The notes beneath the pieces were generated by a model, which saw only the letters and a list, made by a program, of their open reading frames with translations, was not told the origin of the DNA and did not search any database. The translations under genes were made by a program, and so were the position numbers. DNA of 5,672 nt from Actinobacteria bacterium UBA2541 (GTDB taxonomy: Bacteria; Actinomycetota; Actinomycetes; Nanopelagicales; Nanopelagicaceae). The DNA lies in NCBI GenBank assembly GCA_002340925.1, contig DDMR01000015.1:1-5672 (forward strand). Reading direction: 5' to 3'. How positions within the stretch are numbered: the first letter of the stretch is position 1; each line of letters starts with the position of its first letter. Positions 1 to 5,672 of this stretch are shown here, one piece after another.

Positions 1-747
1 CGGTGGAACAATGCCGGTGCCGGTAGAAAGAATTACGCCATGCGGGAAGTCCTGGCATCTGAATAGATAGGTGATCAAATCTTCTAGGGTTCGATTAAGT
101 GCGGCAAGGGAAGTCTCGGCCTCCCAGGCAATTGAGGTGCCTCGCAGAATTCTTGCTTTGATTTTCATTTCAGCAGGTATTGGGGCAAGCCAGGCTGGCG
201 TTATATCTGGGCCGATTGCGGTTGATCCAATATAAATTTTCGCCTGCGAAAGGTAAAGCGGATTTTCACCTTCAATTGTCCGCGCTGTCATATCGTTGCA
301 GATCGAATATCCAATGATCTCGCGATACCTATTTATATAGATTGCAACTTCGGGTTCTGGGACAGAGGCATCTGAGTCATAGCGAATTCCAACTGGCGAA
401 TTAGTCCCACGGGCTCGAACTGCGTTGGATTTAAAGAAGAGCTCTGGGCGATCAGCTTCATAAACTCTTTGGTAAACATCCGGAACCCCAGATTCCTCCT
501 TACGAGCGTCGCGGGAACGAAGATAGGTAACACCCGCACCCCACAATTCAATTTCCGGTGAAATCGGGGCAACTAAATTTCCAGTTATGGCTCCAGATGT
601 TTTGCTTACAGCGCTCTTTAGTTCATCCAAAGTTAGGTGCATTGCTTGGGTCAAAGTTGGAATCTTCTCGACTCCAGAGTGGGCTCCATCAATCGTTACT
701 GCAAATTGATATGCATTTGATTGGCTTGCGATGATTGAGAATTTCAT
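1..747 (-). CDS. FAH-family enzyme, likely last step of L-fucose catabolism (partial, 3' end off window)
   Basis: The frame reads leftward from ATG at 747-745 and is open to the window edge, giving 249 residues with no stop, so the C-terminus is missing. The family (PF01557) acts in the cytoplasm on 2-keto acids with a divalent metal. Visible marks are YLRSRDAR (about 75-82), RPELFFKSNA (100-109), the metal ligands E131 and E133 in PEPE and D152 in CNDMTAR, K170 and the GP pair in KIYIGSTAIGPDI, and STGTGIVPP (241-249) near the C-terminus. About 40 residues are probably absent. The ATG overlaps the stop of the upstream aldo/keto reductase (ATGA), so the two are one operon and probably translationally coupled. 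Context suggests cleavage of 2,4-diketo-3-deoxy-L-fuconate to pyruvate and L-lactate. However, ENPLYLSQAKIY and RPELFFK resemble the 2-keto-3-deoxy-arabinonate dehydratase-like branch as I recall it, so a dehydratase is possible. The family call is firm; the substrate is inferred. Confidence 0.85.
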   Translation of the reverse strand, partial: MKFSIIASQSNAYQFAVTIDGAHSGVEKIPTLTQAMHLTLDELKSAVSKTSGAITGNLVAPISPEIELWGAGVTYLRSRDARKEESGVPDVYQRVYEADRPELFFKSNAVRARGTNSPVGIRYDSDASVPEPEVAIYINRYREIIGYSICNDMTARTIEGENPLYLSQAKIYIGSTAIGPDITPAWLAPIPAEMKIKARILRGTSIAWEAETSLAALNRTLEDLITYLFRCQDFPHGVILSTGTGIVPP

Positions 748-1721
748 AGTGACATCTTTTCGATAAGGCCAGCATCTTCAAGCTGGTTCCAGATATCTTC
801 TGGAAGTTCTAAATCAAAATCAGCCGCGTTGGCCAACAACTCTTTACTATTTCGAGAGCCAGTTAAGACCGAGGTAACTGCCGGATGGCGAAGTGGAAAT
901 TGCAGAGCCGCAGCAGTCAGCGGAATTCCAAGGTTCTTTAGGAAGGCGCCAATTTCTTGAGCCTTCTTAATAATCTCATCTGAAGCAGGTAGATATTCAA
1001 AAGTAGCGCCAGGCTTTGGATCTGCTAAGACTCCAGAGTTAAAGACGCCACCAATAGTGATATCAACTCGTCGCTCTAGGGCATAAGGCAATAATTTATT
1101 CTGGGCGCTCTGGTCAAGCAGGGTATATCTCCCTGCCAGAAGTACGATGTCAAGATCAACGTTCTTCATAATCTCAATTGCCACATCGCAAAGATTAATT
1201 CCAATTCCGATCGCTTTGATAATTCCTTGACGCTTCAAATCTGCCAGAACCGGGTATGCAATATTTATTGCTTCTGAAATATGGTTTTCAGCATCGTGCA
1301 TCAGAGCAATATCAATTTGGTCCACACCTAATCGCTTTAAACTTTCATCGAGCGAACGCTTGATGCCATCAGCGGAATAATCAAAGACTGGCTGGATATG
1401 TGGATCTGCATCCGGAAACCAGGGGACTGGATCGGCTTTTTCAACCCAATTTAGAACTCGACCGACTTTAGTTTGTAGGACAAATGGTTTCGTGACGTTA
1501 CTCAAAATTCGACCAAGGCGCTCTTCAGCAAGACCGTGTCCATATAGTGGAGCGGTATCAAAGTAATTCATCCCATTATCTAGAGCAGTACGGATTAATT
1601 GATCGCTCTCGGAAATATCGACTGATTTAAATAATCCAGCGAGCGGTGCGGTTCCGAGGCTTAGCCTGGTTAATTCAAGGTCTACGCGCTTCATGCCAAT
1701 TTTCTGGTTATGTCGCGCCAT
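744..1721 (-). CDS. Aldo/keto reductase, D-threo-aldose (L-fucose) 1-dehydrogenase type
   Basis: This 325-residue NAD(P)-dependent aldo/keto reductase probably oxidises L-fucose (or another D-threo-configured aldose) at C1 to the lactone, in the cytoplasm. The (beta/alpha)8 signature is complete: LSLGTAPLAGLF at 20-31, the catalytic tetrad D55 and Y60 (FDTAPLYGHG), K85 (LQTKVGR) and H142 (ALMHDAE), and the cofactor-binding LTGSRNS at 286-292. The SLGTAPLAGLF start and the long insert with PWFPDADP (about 100-107) fit the fucose/galactose dehydrogenase branch rather than generic reductases. I chose ATG at 1721 because a TACGAT box lies 7 bases upstream, as in leaderless transcripts. Met10 (ATG at 1694) also gives a family-like N-terminus (MKRVDLELTRLSLG) and cannot be excluded. 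The stop overlaps the next gene's start (ATGA). It is divergent from the fuconate dehydratase, which supports L-fucose as the substrate. Confidence 0.88.
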   Translation of the reverse strand: MARHNQKIGMKRVDLELTRLSLGTAPLAGLFKSVDISESDQLIRTALDNGMNYFDTAPLYGHGLAEERLGRILSNVTKPFVLQTKVGRVLNWVEKADPVPWFPDADPHIQPVFDYSADGIKRSLDESLKRLGVDQIDIALMHDAENHISEAINIAYPVLADLKRQGIIKAIGIGINLCDVAIEIMKNVDLDIVLLAGRYTLLDQSAQNKLLPYALERRVDITIGGVFNSGVLADPKPGATFEYLPASDEIIKKAQEIGAFLKNLGIPLTAAALQFPLRHPAVTSVLTGSRNSKELLANAADFDLELPEDIWNQLEDAGLIEKMSL

Positions 1722-1757
1722 GAAAATTATCGTATAGGATTTTTGCTAAGAAGCGAA
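1722..1757 (-). promoter_or_regulatory. Probable leaderless promoter of the aldo/keto reductase operon
   Basis: On the minus strand the -10 box TACGAT (1734-1729) is followed by 7 bases and then the ATG at 1721, so transcription would begin at or next to the start codon. At 17-bp spacing the -35 position reads TTCGCT (1757-1752), a poor match to TTGACA. No ribosome site precedes the ATG. This promoter would drive the reductase and the FAH gene. Confidence 0.5.
1725..1744. promoter_or_regulatory. Candidate operator dyad over the reductase -10 box
   Basis: The core ATCGTATAGGAT (1729-1740) is a near-perfect palindrome, with five of six base pairs matching around the centre TATA. Two further matching AA/TT pairs lie outside, at 1725-1726 and 1743-1744. 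It covers the TACGAT box, so a bound repressor would block that promoter. The GTATA-centred shape recalls FadR-type GntR operators. The regulator is unknown and none is encoded in the window; a chance AT-rich dyad is possible. Confidence 0.3.
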
Positions 1758-1788
1758 GCGTTCATATCTAAAACCGCAAAGGGATGAC
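1743..1788 (+). promoter_or_regulatory. Possible promoter and ribosome site of fucD
   Basis: TTGCTA (1743-1748) and TATCTA (1765-1770) are 16 bases apart and could serve as -35 and -10 boxes. A start near 1777 would give a leader of about 12 bases holding AAGGGA (1779-1784), a moderate ribosome site 4 bases before ATG. Unlike its divergent partner, fucD does not look leaderless. The boxes are weak, so this is tentative. Confidence 0.35.
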
Positions 1789-3087
1789 ATGCCAAAGATT
1801 ACTGGCTTTAAAACTATCGATGTCAGATTTCCAACCTCACGTGGTTTAGATGGTTCTGATGCAATGAATAAGGAACCAGATTATTCAGCAGCACTTGTAA
1901 TCCTTGAAACCGATGATCCAAACCTTGAAGGCCATGGCTTTGTGTTTACTTGTGGTCGCGGAAATGATTTACAGTGCGATGCAATTGAATTATTGGCGCC
2001 ATATGCAGTGGGCAGAGATATTGCAGATCTTGCAACAAGCATGGGCGATTTTGCTCGCAGCTTGGTTCGAGATTCACAAATCCGCTGGCTCGGACCAGAA
2101 AAAGGTGTAACTCAGATGGCCGCTGGTGCTGTCGTAAATGCTGCCTGGGATTTAGTAACAAAGCATGCAAAGAAACCACTCTGGAAATTCTTATCGGATT
2201 TGTCACCAGAAGAAATTGTTGAACTTATTGATTTCCGCTACATCACTGACGCGCTTACACCAGAAGAAGCGCTAGAAATTTTGCGCAAAGCCCAACCAAA
2301 TCGCGCTGCCAACGAGGCCCAATTAATAAAGGAAGGTCTACCTGCTTACACAACAACTCCGGGATGGCTTGGCTATACCGACGAAAAAATGGTTCGTCTT
2401 GCAAAGCAAGCGGTAGCAGATGGCTATAAGTTAATTAAATTAAAGTGTGGTGGAAATCTTGATGATGACAAACGTCGTCTTCGTCTAGCACGCGAAGCTG
2501 TTGGCCCAGATATAAAAATTTCAATCGATGCTAATCAGGTTTGGGATGTAAACCAAGCAATTGAATGGATTAAGGGAATTGGCGATGTAAATCTGCACTG
2601 GGTTGAGGAGCCAACAAACCCAGATGATGTTTTAGGACATGCAACCATTGCAAAAGCCATCGCACCGGTTCGAGTTGCTACTGGTGAGCACGGAATGAAT
2701 CGAATTATTTTTAAGCAGATGCTGCAGGCCAAATCCTTCTCATTTATGCAGATTGATGCGACCCGAGTCGCCGGAGTCAATGAAAACTTGGCTAATGTCT
2801 TGATGGCTGCAAAATTTGGAATCCCGGTCTGCCCACATGCTGGCGGCGTTGGCCTGTGCGAACTTGTGCAGCACCTAGCCATGTTTGATGCAGTTTCAGT
2901 TACTGGACACCACGCTGATCGTGTTGTTGAATTTGTTGACCATCTACATGAACACTTTGTTGTCCCAACGGATATTCAAAATGCGCATTACATGCCACCA
3001 CTAAAGCCGGGCACCGGTGGCGAGATGTATGCCCAAACTATTTCTGATTTCACATTTCCTACCGGCAAAGAATGGATAAACGCATGA
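1789..3087 (+). CDS. fucD: L-fuconate dehydratase (enolase superfamily)
   Basis: This 432-residue cytoplasmic, Mg-dependent enzyme dehydrates L-fuconate to 2-keto-3-deoxy-L-fuconate. It is full length for the family. The opening [17 protein letters not shown] with DYSAA at 31-35 is typical of FucD. Catalytic parts are all present: the KxK pair K217/K219 (KLIKLKCGG), metal ligands D247 (SIDANQ), E273 (WVEEP) and E300 (TGEHG), the D323/H350 dyad (QIDATR, CPHAGG), and E381 (RVVEF). These sit one residue below the numbers I recall for the Xanthomonas campestris enzyme (D248, E274, E301, D324, H351, E382), a strong sign of the same function rather than a neighbouring enolase-superfamily activity. 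The start has a modest ribosome site, AAGGGA at 1779-1784. The stop TGA is shared with the next gene's ATG (ATGA), so the short-chain dehydrogenase is in the same operon. It is transcribed away from the aldo/keto reductase across a 67-bp gap. Confidence 0.96.
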   Translation: MPKITGFKTIDVRFPTSRGLDGSDAMNKEPDYSAALVILETDDPNLEGHGFVFTCGRGNDLQCDAIELLAPYAVGRDIADLATSMGDFARSLVRDSQIRWLGPEKGVTQMAAGAVVNAAWDLVTKHAKKPLWKFLSDLSPEEIVELIDFRYITDALTPEEALEILRKAQPNRAANEAQLIKEGLPAYTTTPGWLGYTDEKMVRLAKQAVADGYKLIKLKCGGNLDDDKRRLRLAREAVGPDIKISIDANQVWDVNQAIEWIKGIGDVNLHWVEEPTNPDDVLGHATIAKAIAPVRVATGEHGMNRIIFKQMLQAKSFSFMQIDATRVAGVNENLANVLMAAKFGIPVCPHAGGVGLCELVQHLAMFDAVSVTGHHADRVVEFVDHLHEHFVVPTDIQNAHYMPPLKPGTGGEMYAQTISDFTFPTGKEWINA

Positions 3088-3821
3088 GCACAGAGTTCGC
3101 AGGATTAACCGCAGTTGTAACCGGAGCCGGTTCGGGAATCGGACTTGCTACTGCAAAAATTTTGAAGGAGCGCGGCGCCACGGTTTATGGCCTGGATCTA
3201 GCCGAAGGTGGAATGTCCGGCATTGCAACTTGGGTTCAGTGCGATCTTGGCGACGATTCTTCAGTCGCAAAAGCTTTTGAAGGAATCACGAAGCTAGACA
3301 TACTTATTAATAATGCTGCAATAAGCGCAATCGGAACGGTCGAAAGTAACTCTTCTGAGGAATGGCTAAAGGTTTTGAACGTTAACGTTCTCGGAATTGT
3401 TCGTGCTTCAAAGGCAGCACTTCCATTACTGCGTAAAAGCAGAGCAGCTTCAATTGTTAATACTTGTTCAGTTGCTGCAACTGCGGGTATTCCAAAGCGC
3501 GCGGTTTACAGTGCATCAAAAGGCGCAGTTCTCTCACTGACACTTGCAATGGCAAACGATCACATTGTTGATGGCGTTCGAGTTAATTGTGTAAATCCTG
3601 GAACTGCAGATACGCCATGGGTTCAACGTTTACTTGCACAAGCAGCTGATCCAGTTGCAGAGCGCAAGGCACTTGAAGCCCGTCAACCACTTGGCCGTCT
3701 AGTTTCTTCCGAAGAAGTTGCTAGCGCAATTTGCTATTTAGCTAGCCCACTTCAGGGTTCTACAACCGGAACTTCATTAGTTGTAGATGGTGGAATGCAG
3801 GGCTTACGCATTCCTAAGTAG
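3084..3821 (+). CDS. Short-chain dehydrogenase, probable 2-keto-3-deoxy-L-fuconate dehydrogenase
   Basis: This 245-residue classical short-chain dehydrogenase has, numbered from this start, the Rossmann motif TGAGSGIG at 13-20, D38 in GLDLAE (favouring NAD over NADP), NNAA at 76-79, N101, and the catalytic S129, Y142 and K146 (YSASK). The end VVDGGMQ is also typical. Its position directly after fucD suggests oxidation of 2-keto-3-deoxy-L-fuconate at C4 to the 2,4-diketo acid, as in the Xanthomonas pathway. That substrate comes from context; the class itself is certain. I prefer ATG at 3084 because it forms the same ATGA overlap seen in the divergent arm. An in-frame ATG at 3072 would add four residues (MDKR) and lengthen the overlap to 16 bases, and neither start has a good ribosome site. 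The gene ends two bases before the convergent msrB stop. A C1 sugar dehydrogenase is the main alternative. Confidence 0.9.
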   Translation: MSTEFAGLTAVVTGAGSGIGLATAKILKERGATVYGLDLAEGGMSGIATWVQCDLGDDSSVAKAFEGITKLDILINNAAISAIGTVESNSSEEWLKVLNVNVLGIVRASKAALPLLRKSRAASIVNTCSVAATAGIPKRAVYSASKGAVLSLTLAMANDHIVDGVRVNCVNPGTADTPWVQRLLAQAADPVAERKALEARQPLGRLVSSEEVASAICYLASPLQGSTTGTSLVVDGGMQGLRIPK

Positions 3822-3840
3822 AACTACTTCTCTTCGAGAA
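3816..3840. other. Two small dyads at the convergent gene ends
   Basis: AAGTAG-AA-CTACTT (3816-3829) is an inverted repeat containing the stop codons of both the dehydrogenase and msrB. It is followed by TTCTC-TTC-GAGAA (3828-3840). Both stems are short, the second is only 5 bp, and there is no T-tract on either side. They might slow polymerase, but they do not qualify as an intrinsic terminator. Confidence 0.25.
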
Positions 3841-4252
3841 TTAGTGAAACTGAGTTAATGCACCATCTTTGATCTGTCGGAACTTCATAACCTTCGCCTT
3901 CGAAGACATGTCCTAAGTGCGACCCACAATTAGCACAACGAACCTCAGTTCGAACCCGCATCCCAAGTGAGCGGTCTTCAATGAGCTCTACCGCATCATC
4001 GCTTGTCGGTGCATAGAATGAGGGCCAACCACATCCGGAATGAAACTTCGTCTCACTTCTAAATAATTCGTGGTTGCAAGCCTTGCAGCGATAACTTCCA
4101 ACTTTGTCGCTGTCGGTGTATTCACCAGTAAAAGGACGCTCAGTTGCACCTCTTCGCAGAACTTCAAAAGAAAGTGGATCTAATTTAGTTGCGAGCTCGG
4201 CATCATTTATCTGTGCGGGATAACTCTTATCGCTACCCATTTGATTCGACAT
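3824..4252 (-). CDS. msrB: Peptide-methionine (R)-S-oxide reductase
   Basis: This 142-residue cytoplasmic repair enzyme reduces methionine-R-sulfoxide in proteins, probably with thioredoxin. It is a complete single-domain MsrB of usual length. Residues seen are the zinc cysteines C56/C59 (YRCKACN) and C106/C109 (RCANCGSHLGHVF), the probable resolving C74 in HSGCGWPSF, active-site histidines H112 and H115, and the nucleophile C131 with N133 in RWCINSVSL. TERPFTGEY (37-45) is the usual N-terminal signature. There is no signal peptide and no fused MsrA domain. The start ATG at 4252 is supported by a TAATAT box 6 bases upstream, which implies a leaderless mRNA; Met5 is a less likely alternative. 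It runs head-on into the fucose dehydrogenase gene and is divergent from the FUSC-like gene. Nothing ties it functionally to sugar breakdown. Confidence 0.95.
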   Translation of the reverse strand: MSNQMGSDKSYPAQINDAELATKLDPLSFEVLRRGATERPFTGEYTDSDKVGSYRCKACNHELFRSETKFHSGCGWPSFYAPTSDDAVELIEDRSLGMRVRTEVRCANCGSHLGHVFEGEGYEVPTDQRWCINSVSLILEEK

Positions 4253-4287
4253 GTCTGCATATTACGCAAACTTCTCTGGGTATGCCA
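4253..4287 (-). promoter_or_regulatory. Probable leaderless promoter of msrB
   Basis: On the minus strand TAATAT (4264-4259), an excellent -10 box, is followed by 6 bases and then the msrB ATG at 4252. At 17-bp spacing the -35 position reads TGGCAT (4287-4282), a partial match. No ribosome site is visible. It overlaps the region needed by the divergent promoter. Confidence 0.55.
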
Positions 4288-4303
4288 CAGATAGAATTGG
4301 CCC
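4269..4303 (+). promoter_or_regulatory. Probable leaderless promoter of the FUSC-like gene
   Basis: TAGAAT (4292-4297) lies 6 bases before the ATG at 4304, the spacing expected if the A of ATG is the first transcribed base. The matching -35 zone (about 4269-4274, AACTTC) is not recognisable. No purine-rich ribosome site precedes the ATG. Confidence 0.5.
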
Positions 4304-5521
4304 ATGCGCAAATTGGTGAAACGAGTTAGAAAGCTCTTTGCCGACCGCAGAAGCTGGGTTCGCCTAATTGTCGTTTCGGCAATTGCATCAGGAGTCGCCT
4401 GGCAGCTCGGCGATTTACTAATCAAAAATGGTGGTGTAGTTGCTGCAATCATTTGTGCGCTAAGCATCCGAATCTCACTTTACAAATCGGTTCGTGAAGG
4501 TTTTGGTCAGATAGTCGGAACTGCAATTGGTGCCGGTGTTGCACTTGCCTGTGTCACGATATTTGATCTCGGAGTAATTTCAGTCGCCCTGACAGTGCTC
4601 CTCTGCTCAGTTGTTGCTCGCGCCCTACACCTTGGTGAAGTTGCATCAGTAAATGTTCCAGTAACTGCCCTAATTGTTATTGGCCCAGGGCTAAGCGAGA
4701 GCACTGCACTCTCAAGATTATCTTCAACTTTAATTGGCGCAGCAGTCGCAATTGCATTCTCGTATTTCTCTCATGCCAAAACTCCGGCTGGTCGAACAGT
4801 TGACAAGATAAGTTCGCTAGCAAATAAGTGTGCAAAGTTATTAGGAGAGATGTCCGAAGGTGTCGCAGCTGGGTTTACTCAAGAGCAAGCGGGTAATTGG
4901 CTCGCTAAGGCGCGTTTGTTAGTTGAAGAGATTCCCGAAGTTCGTTCACAATTACAAGAAGCTCGTGGTTATGCAAAGTGGTTCTCTTCTGGCGTAGTTG
5001 TTGAAGCTGAAGAACTTTATGTAAGAGGATTAGCCGTAGAACATACTGTTGTTCAAGTAAGAACAATTGCGCGCACTCTCTTTGATTCTGCTGTTAAAGA
5101 AGGAATTGCCGAAGAGTCAAAACGCGAGATTGCACAGATGCTTTCCGCTGCAAGTTATGCAATAAGTTTAAAAGTAGACCAAATTAGAACTGCGGAAGGC
5201 GTAGTCGAATCTCTTTCAGCTACTCAAGATTTACGGATTGCAGGGGCAGCCCTTGCCTATTCCTTAATCGATGCATCAAATAAAGTTGATCAGAATCAAA
5301 TTATCCGTGGGATTTCACTGGTCTCGAATATTTCGATTATTGCTGATTCGCTAGATGAAACGTCACCGGCCTTACTTGATGTAGTAACACCCGGAGAGCC
5401 AACCTTTAATCAGATATTGAATGTTTCACCAATGGAACAAGGTGCGAGATTTGGTGCACGATTAGCAAAACTCTTGAAGCCAGTTATCTGGCTTAAACGG
5501 CGATTTCGCAATTACTTTTAA
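4304..5521 (+). CDS. FUSC/aromatic-acid-exporter-like inner membrane protein
   Basis: This 405-residue protein has a basic N-terminus (MRKLVKRVRK) followed by about six hydrophobic segments near residues 18-36, 42-58, 66-87, 89-107, 114-130 and 137-156. A long, mostly helical and presumably cytoplasmic part (about 160-350) follows, and the tail is strongly basic (KLLKPVIWLKRRFRNYF). The N-terminal layout, with a short cytoplasmic lead, closely packed helices and the GQIVGTAIGAGVA segment (68-80), fits the FUSC/ArAE (DUF939-like) family, whose better-known members export aromatic acids. I cannot name a substrate. It has one membrane half rather than the duplicated architecture of large FUSC proteins such as YccS. 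The ATG at 4304 has no ribosome site, but a TAGAAT box lies 6 bases upstream, pointing to leaderless expression. It is alone in its direction before a tRNA gene, so it is probably monocistronic. The membrane-protein call is firm; the family is likely. Confidence 0.8.
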   Translation: MRKLVKRVRKLFADRRSWVRLIVVSAIASGVAWQLGDLLIKNGGVVAAIICALSIRISLYKSVREGFGQIVGTAIGAGVALACVTIFDLGVISVALTVLLCSVVARALHLGEVASVNVPVTALIVIGPGLSESTALSRLSSTLIGAAVAIAFSYFSHAKTPAGRTVDKISSLANKCAKLLGEMSEGVAAGFTQEQAGNWLAKARLLVEEIPEVRSQLQEARGYAKWFSSGVVVEAEELYVRGLAVEHTVVQVRTIARTLFDSAVKEGIAEESKREIAQMLSAASYAISLKVDQIRTAEGVVESLSATQDLRIAGAALAYSLIDASNKVDQNQIIRGISLVSNISIIADSLDETSPALLDVVTPGEPTFNQILNVSPMEQGARFGARLAKLLKPVIWLKRRFRNYF

Positions 5522-5540
5522 CTCGTAAATCAGCCGAAAT

Positions 5541-5576
5541 TTCTCCCATTTCCAGAGTGGTTGTAGGCTCGTCCTC
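5541..5576 (+). promoter_or_regulatory. Possible promoter of tRNA-Thr
   Basis: The 65-base gap before the tRNA contains TAGGCT (5564-5569), which fits TAnnnT and would start transcription near 5576, leaving a leader of about 11 bases for RNase P. At 17-bp spacing TTCTCC (5541-5546) is a weak -35. No terminator for the membrane protein gene is visible in the same gap, so read-through into the tRNA is also possible. Confidence 0.3.
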
Positions 5577-5586
5577 TGTTAGCAAT

Positions 5587-5659
5587 GCCCCCCTAGCTCA
5601 GTCGGTAGAGCGTTTCCATGGTAAGGAAGAGGTCAACGGTTCGATTCCGTTGGGGGGCT
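5587..5659 (+). tRNA. tRNA-Thr (anticodon GGU)
   Basis: All four arms fold. The acceptor is GCCCCCC (5587-5593) with GGGGGGC (5652-5658), all seven pairs perfect. The D stem is GCTC/GAGC with loop AGTCGGTA. The anticodon stem is TTTCC (5613-5617) with GGAAG (5625-5629), including one T-G pair, around loop ATGGTAA. The T arm is AACGG-TTCGATT-CCGTT (5635-5651). The loop has T at position 33 and GGT at 34-36, which reads threonine ACC/ACU codons. The discriminator is T5659. CCA is not encoded (CGA follows), so it must be added by nucleotidyltransferase. Confidence 0.96.
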
Positions 5660-5672
5660 CGATTACAATTAG

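Noticed and set aside
333..572. Leftward open frame of 79 codons overlapping the FAH gene in another frame
   Set aside because: The FAH frame is continuous from 747 to the edge with conserved metal ligands; the overlapping frame has no family features.
1749..1763. Tandem AAGCG repeat in the divergent promoter region
   Set aside because: Only two copies of five bases; the inverted-repeat reading matches only in the outer GAA/TTC, too little to call an operator.
1946..2882. Antisense open frames inside fucD (about 1946-2206 and 2535-2882)
   Set aside because: They lie wholly within a gene with every catalytic residue intact, have no recognisable domains and are explained by codon bias on the opposite strand.
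4507..4704. Antisense frame within the membrane protein gene
   Set aside because: Its Thr/Ala/Arg/Pro-rich composition is typical of a shadow of a hydrophobic coding region; no start signal is visible.
5536..5552. GAAAT-N7-ATTTC inverted repeat after the membrane protein gene
   Set aside because: A five-pair, AT-rich stem with no T-tract cannot be supported as a terminator.
5587..5672. tRNA-Thr as a possible integration site for a mobile element
   Set aside because: Only 13 bases follow the tRNA, with no integrase and no duplicated tRNA 3' end elsewhere in the window.

Overview
The window looks like a piece of a streamlined, AT-leaning actinobacterial genome. A freshwater acI-type (Nanopelagicales) bacterium is my best guess, but that is inference from style, not proof. 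The clues are very short intergenic gaps, ATGA stop/start overlaps, a tRNA gene without an encoded CCA end, and several start codons that sit only 6-7 bases after a TAnnnT -10 box, which is the layout of actinobacterial leaderless transcripts.

Positions 1-3821 hold a divergent sugar-acid catabolic module. The leftward arm is an aldo/keto reductase of the D-threo-aldose/L-fucose 1-dehydrogenase type, followed with an ATGA overlap by a fumarylacetoacetate-hydrolase-family (FAH) gene cut off by the left edge. The rightward arm is a very clear L-fuconate dehydratase (enolase superfamily, all catalytic residues present), followed with another ATGA overlap by a short-chain dehydrogenase. Together they match the non-phosphorylating L-fucose pathway known from Xanthomonas campestris: L-fucose to L-fuconolactone, L-fuconate, 2-keto-3-deoxy-L-fuconate, 2,4-diketo-3-deoxy-L-fuconate, then pyruvate plus L-lactate. 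No lactonase, mutarotase, transporter or regulator gene lies in the window; these may lie beyond the left edge. The FAH member resembles the 2-keto-3-deoxy-arabinonate dehydratase-like branch more than the usual diketo-sugar-acid hydrolases, so the last step is the least certain.

Positions 3824-4252 (leftward) encode a complete methionine-R-sulfoxide reductase (MsrB), convergent with the dehydrogenase with a gap of only 2 bp. A 51-bp gap then separates MsrB from a rightward 405-residue FUSC-like membrane protein (4304-5521). Both of these genes appear to have leaderless promoters, and the two promoters interleave in that gap. The window closes with a complete tRNA-Thr(GGU) gene at 5587-5659.

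I see no mobile elements, CRISPR arrays, long repeats or strong intrinsic terminators. No gene-free stretch exceeds 70 bases. I found no convincing undescribed system. The most interesting points are the identity of the FAH enzyme, the recurring leaderless and interleaved promoters, and a candidate operator on the aldo/keto reductase promoter.
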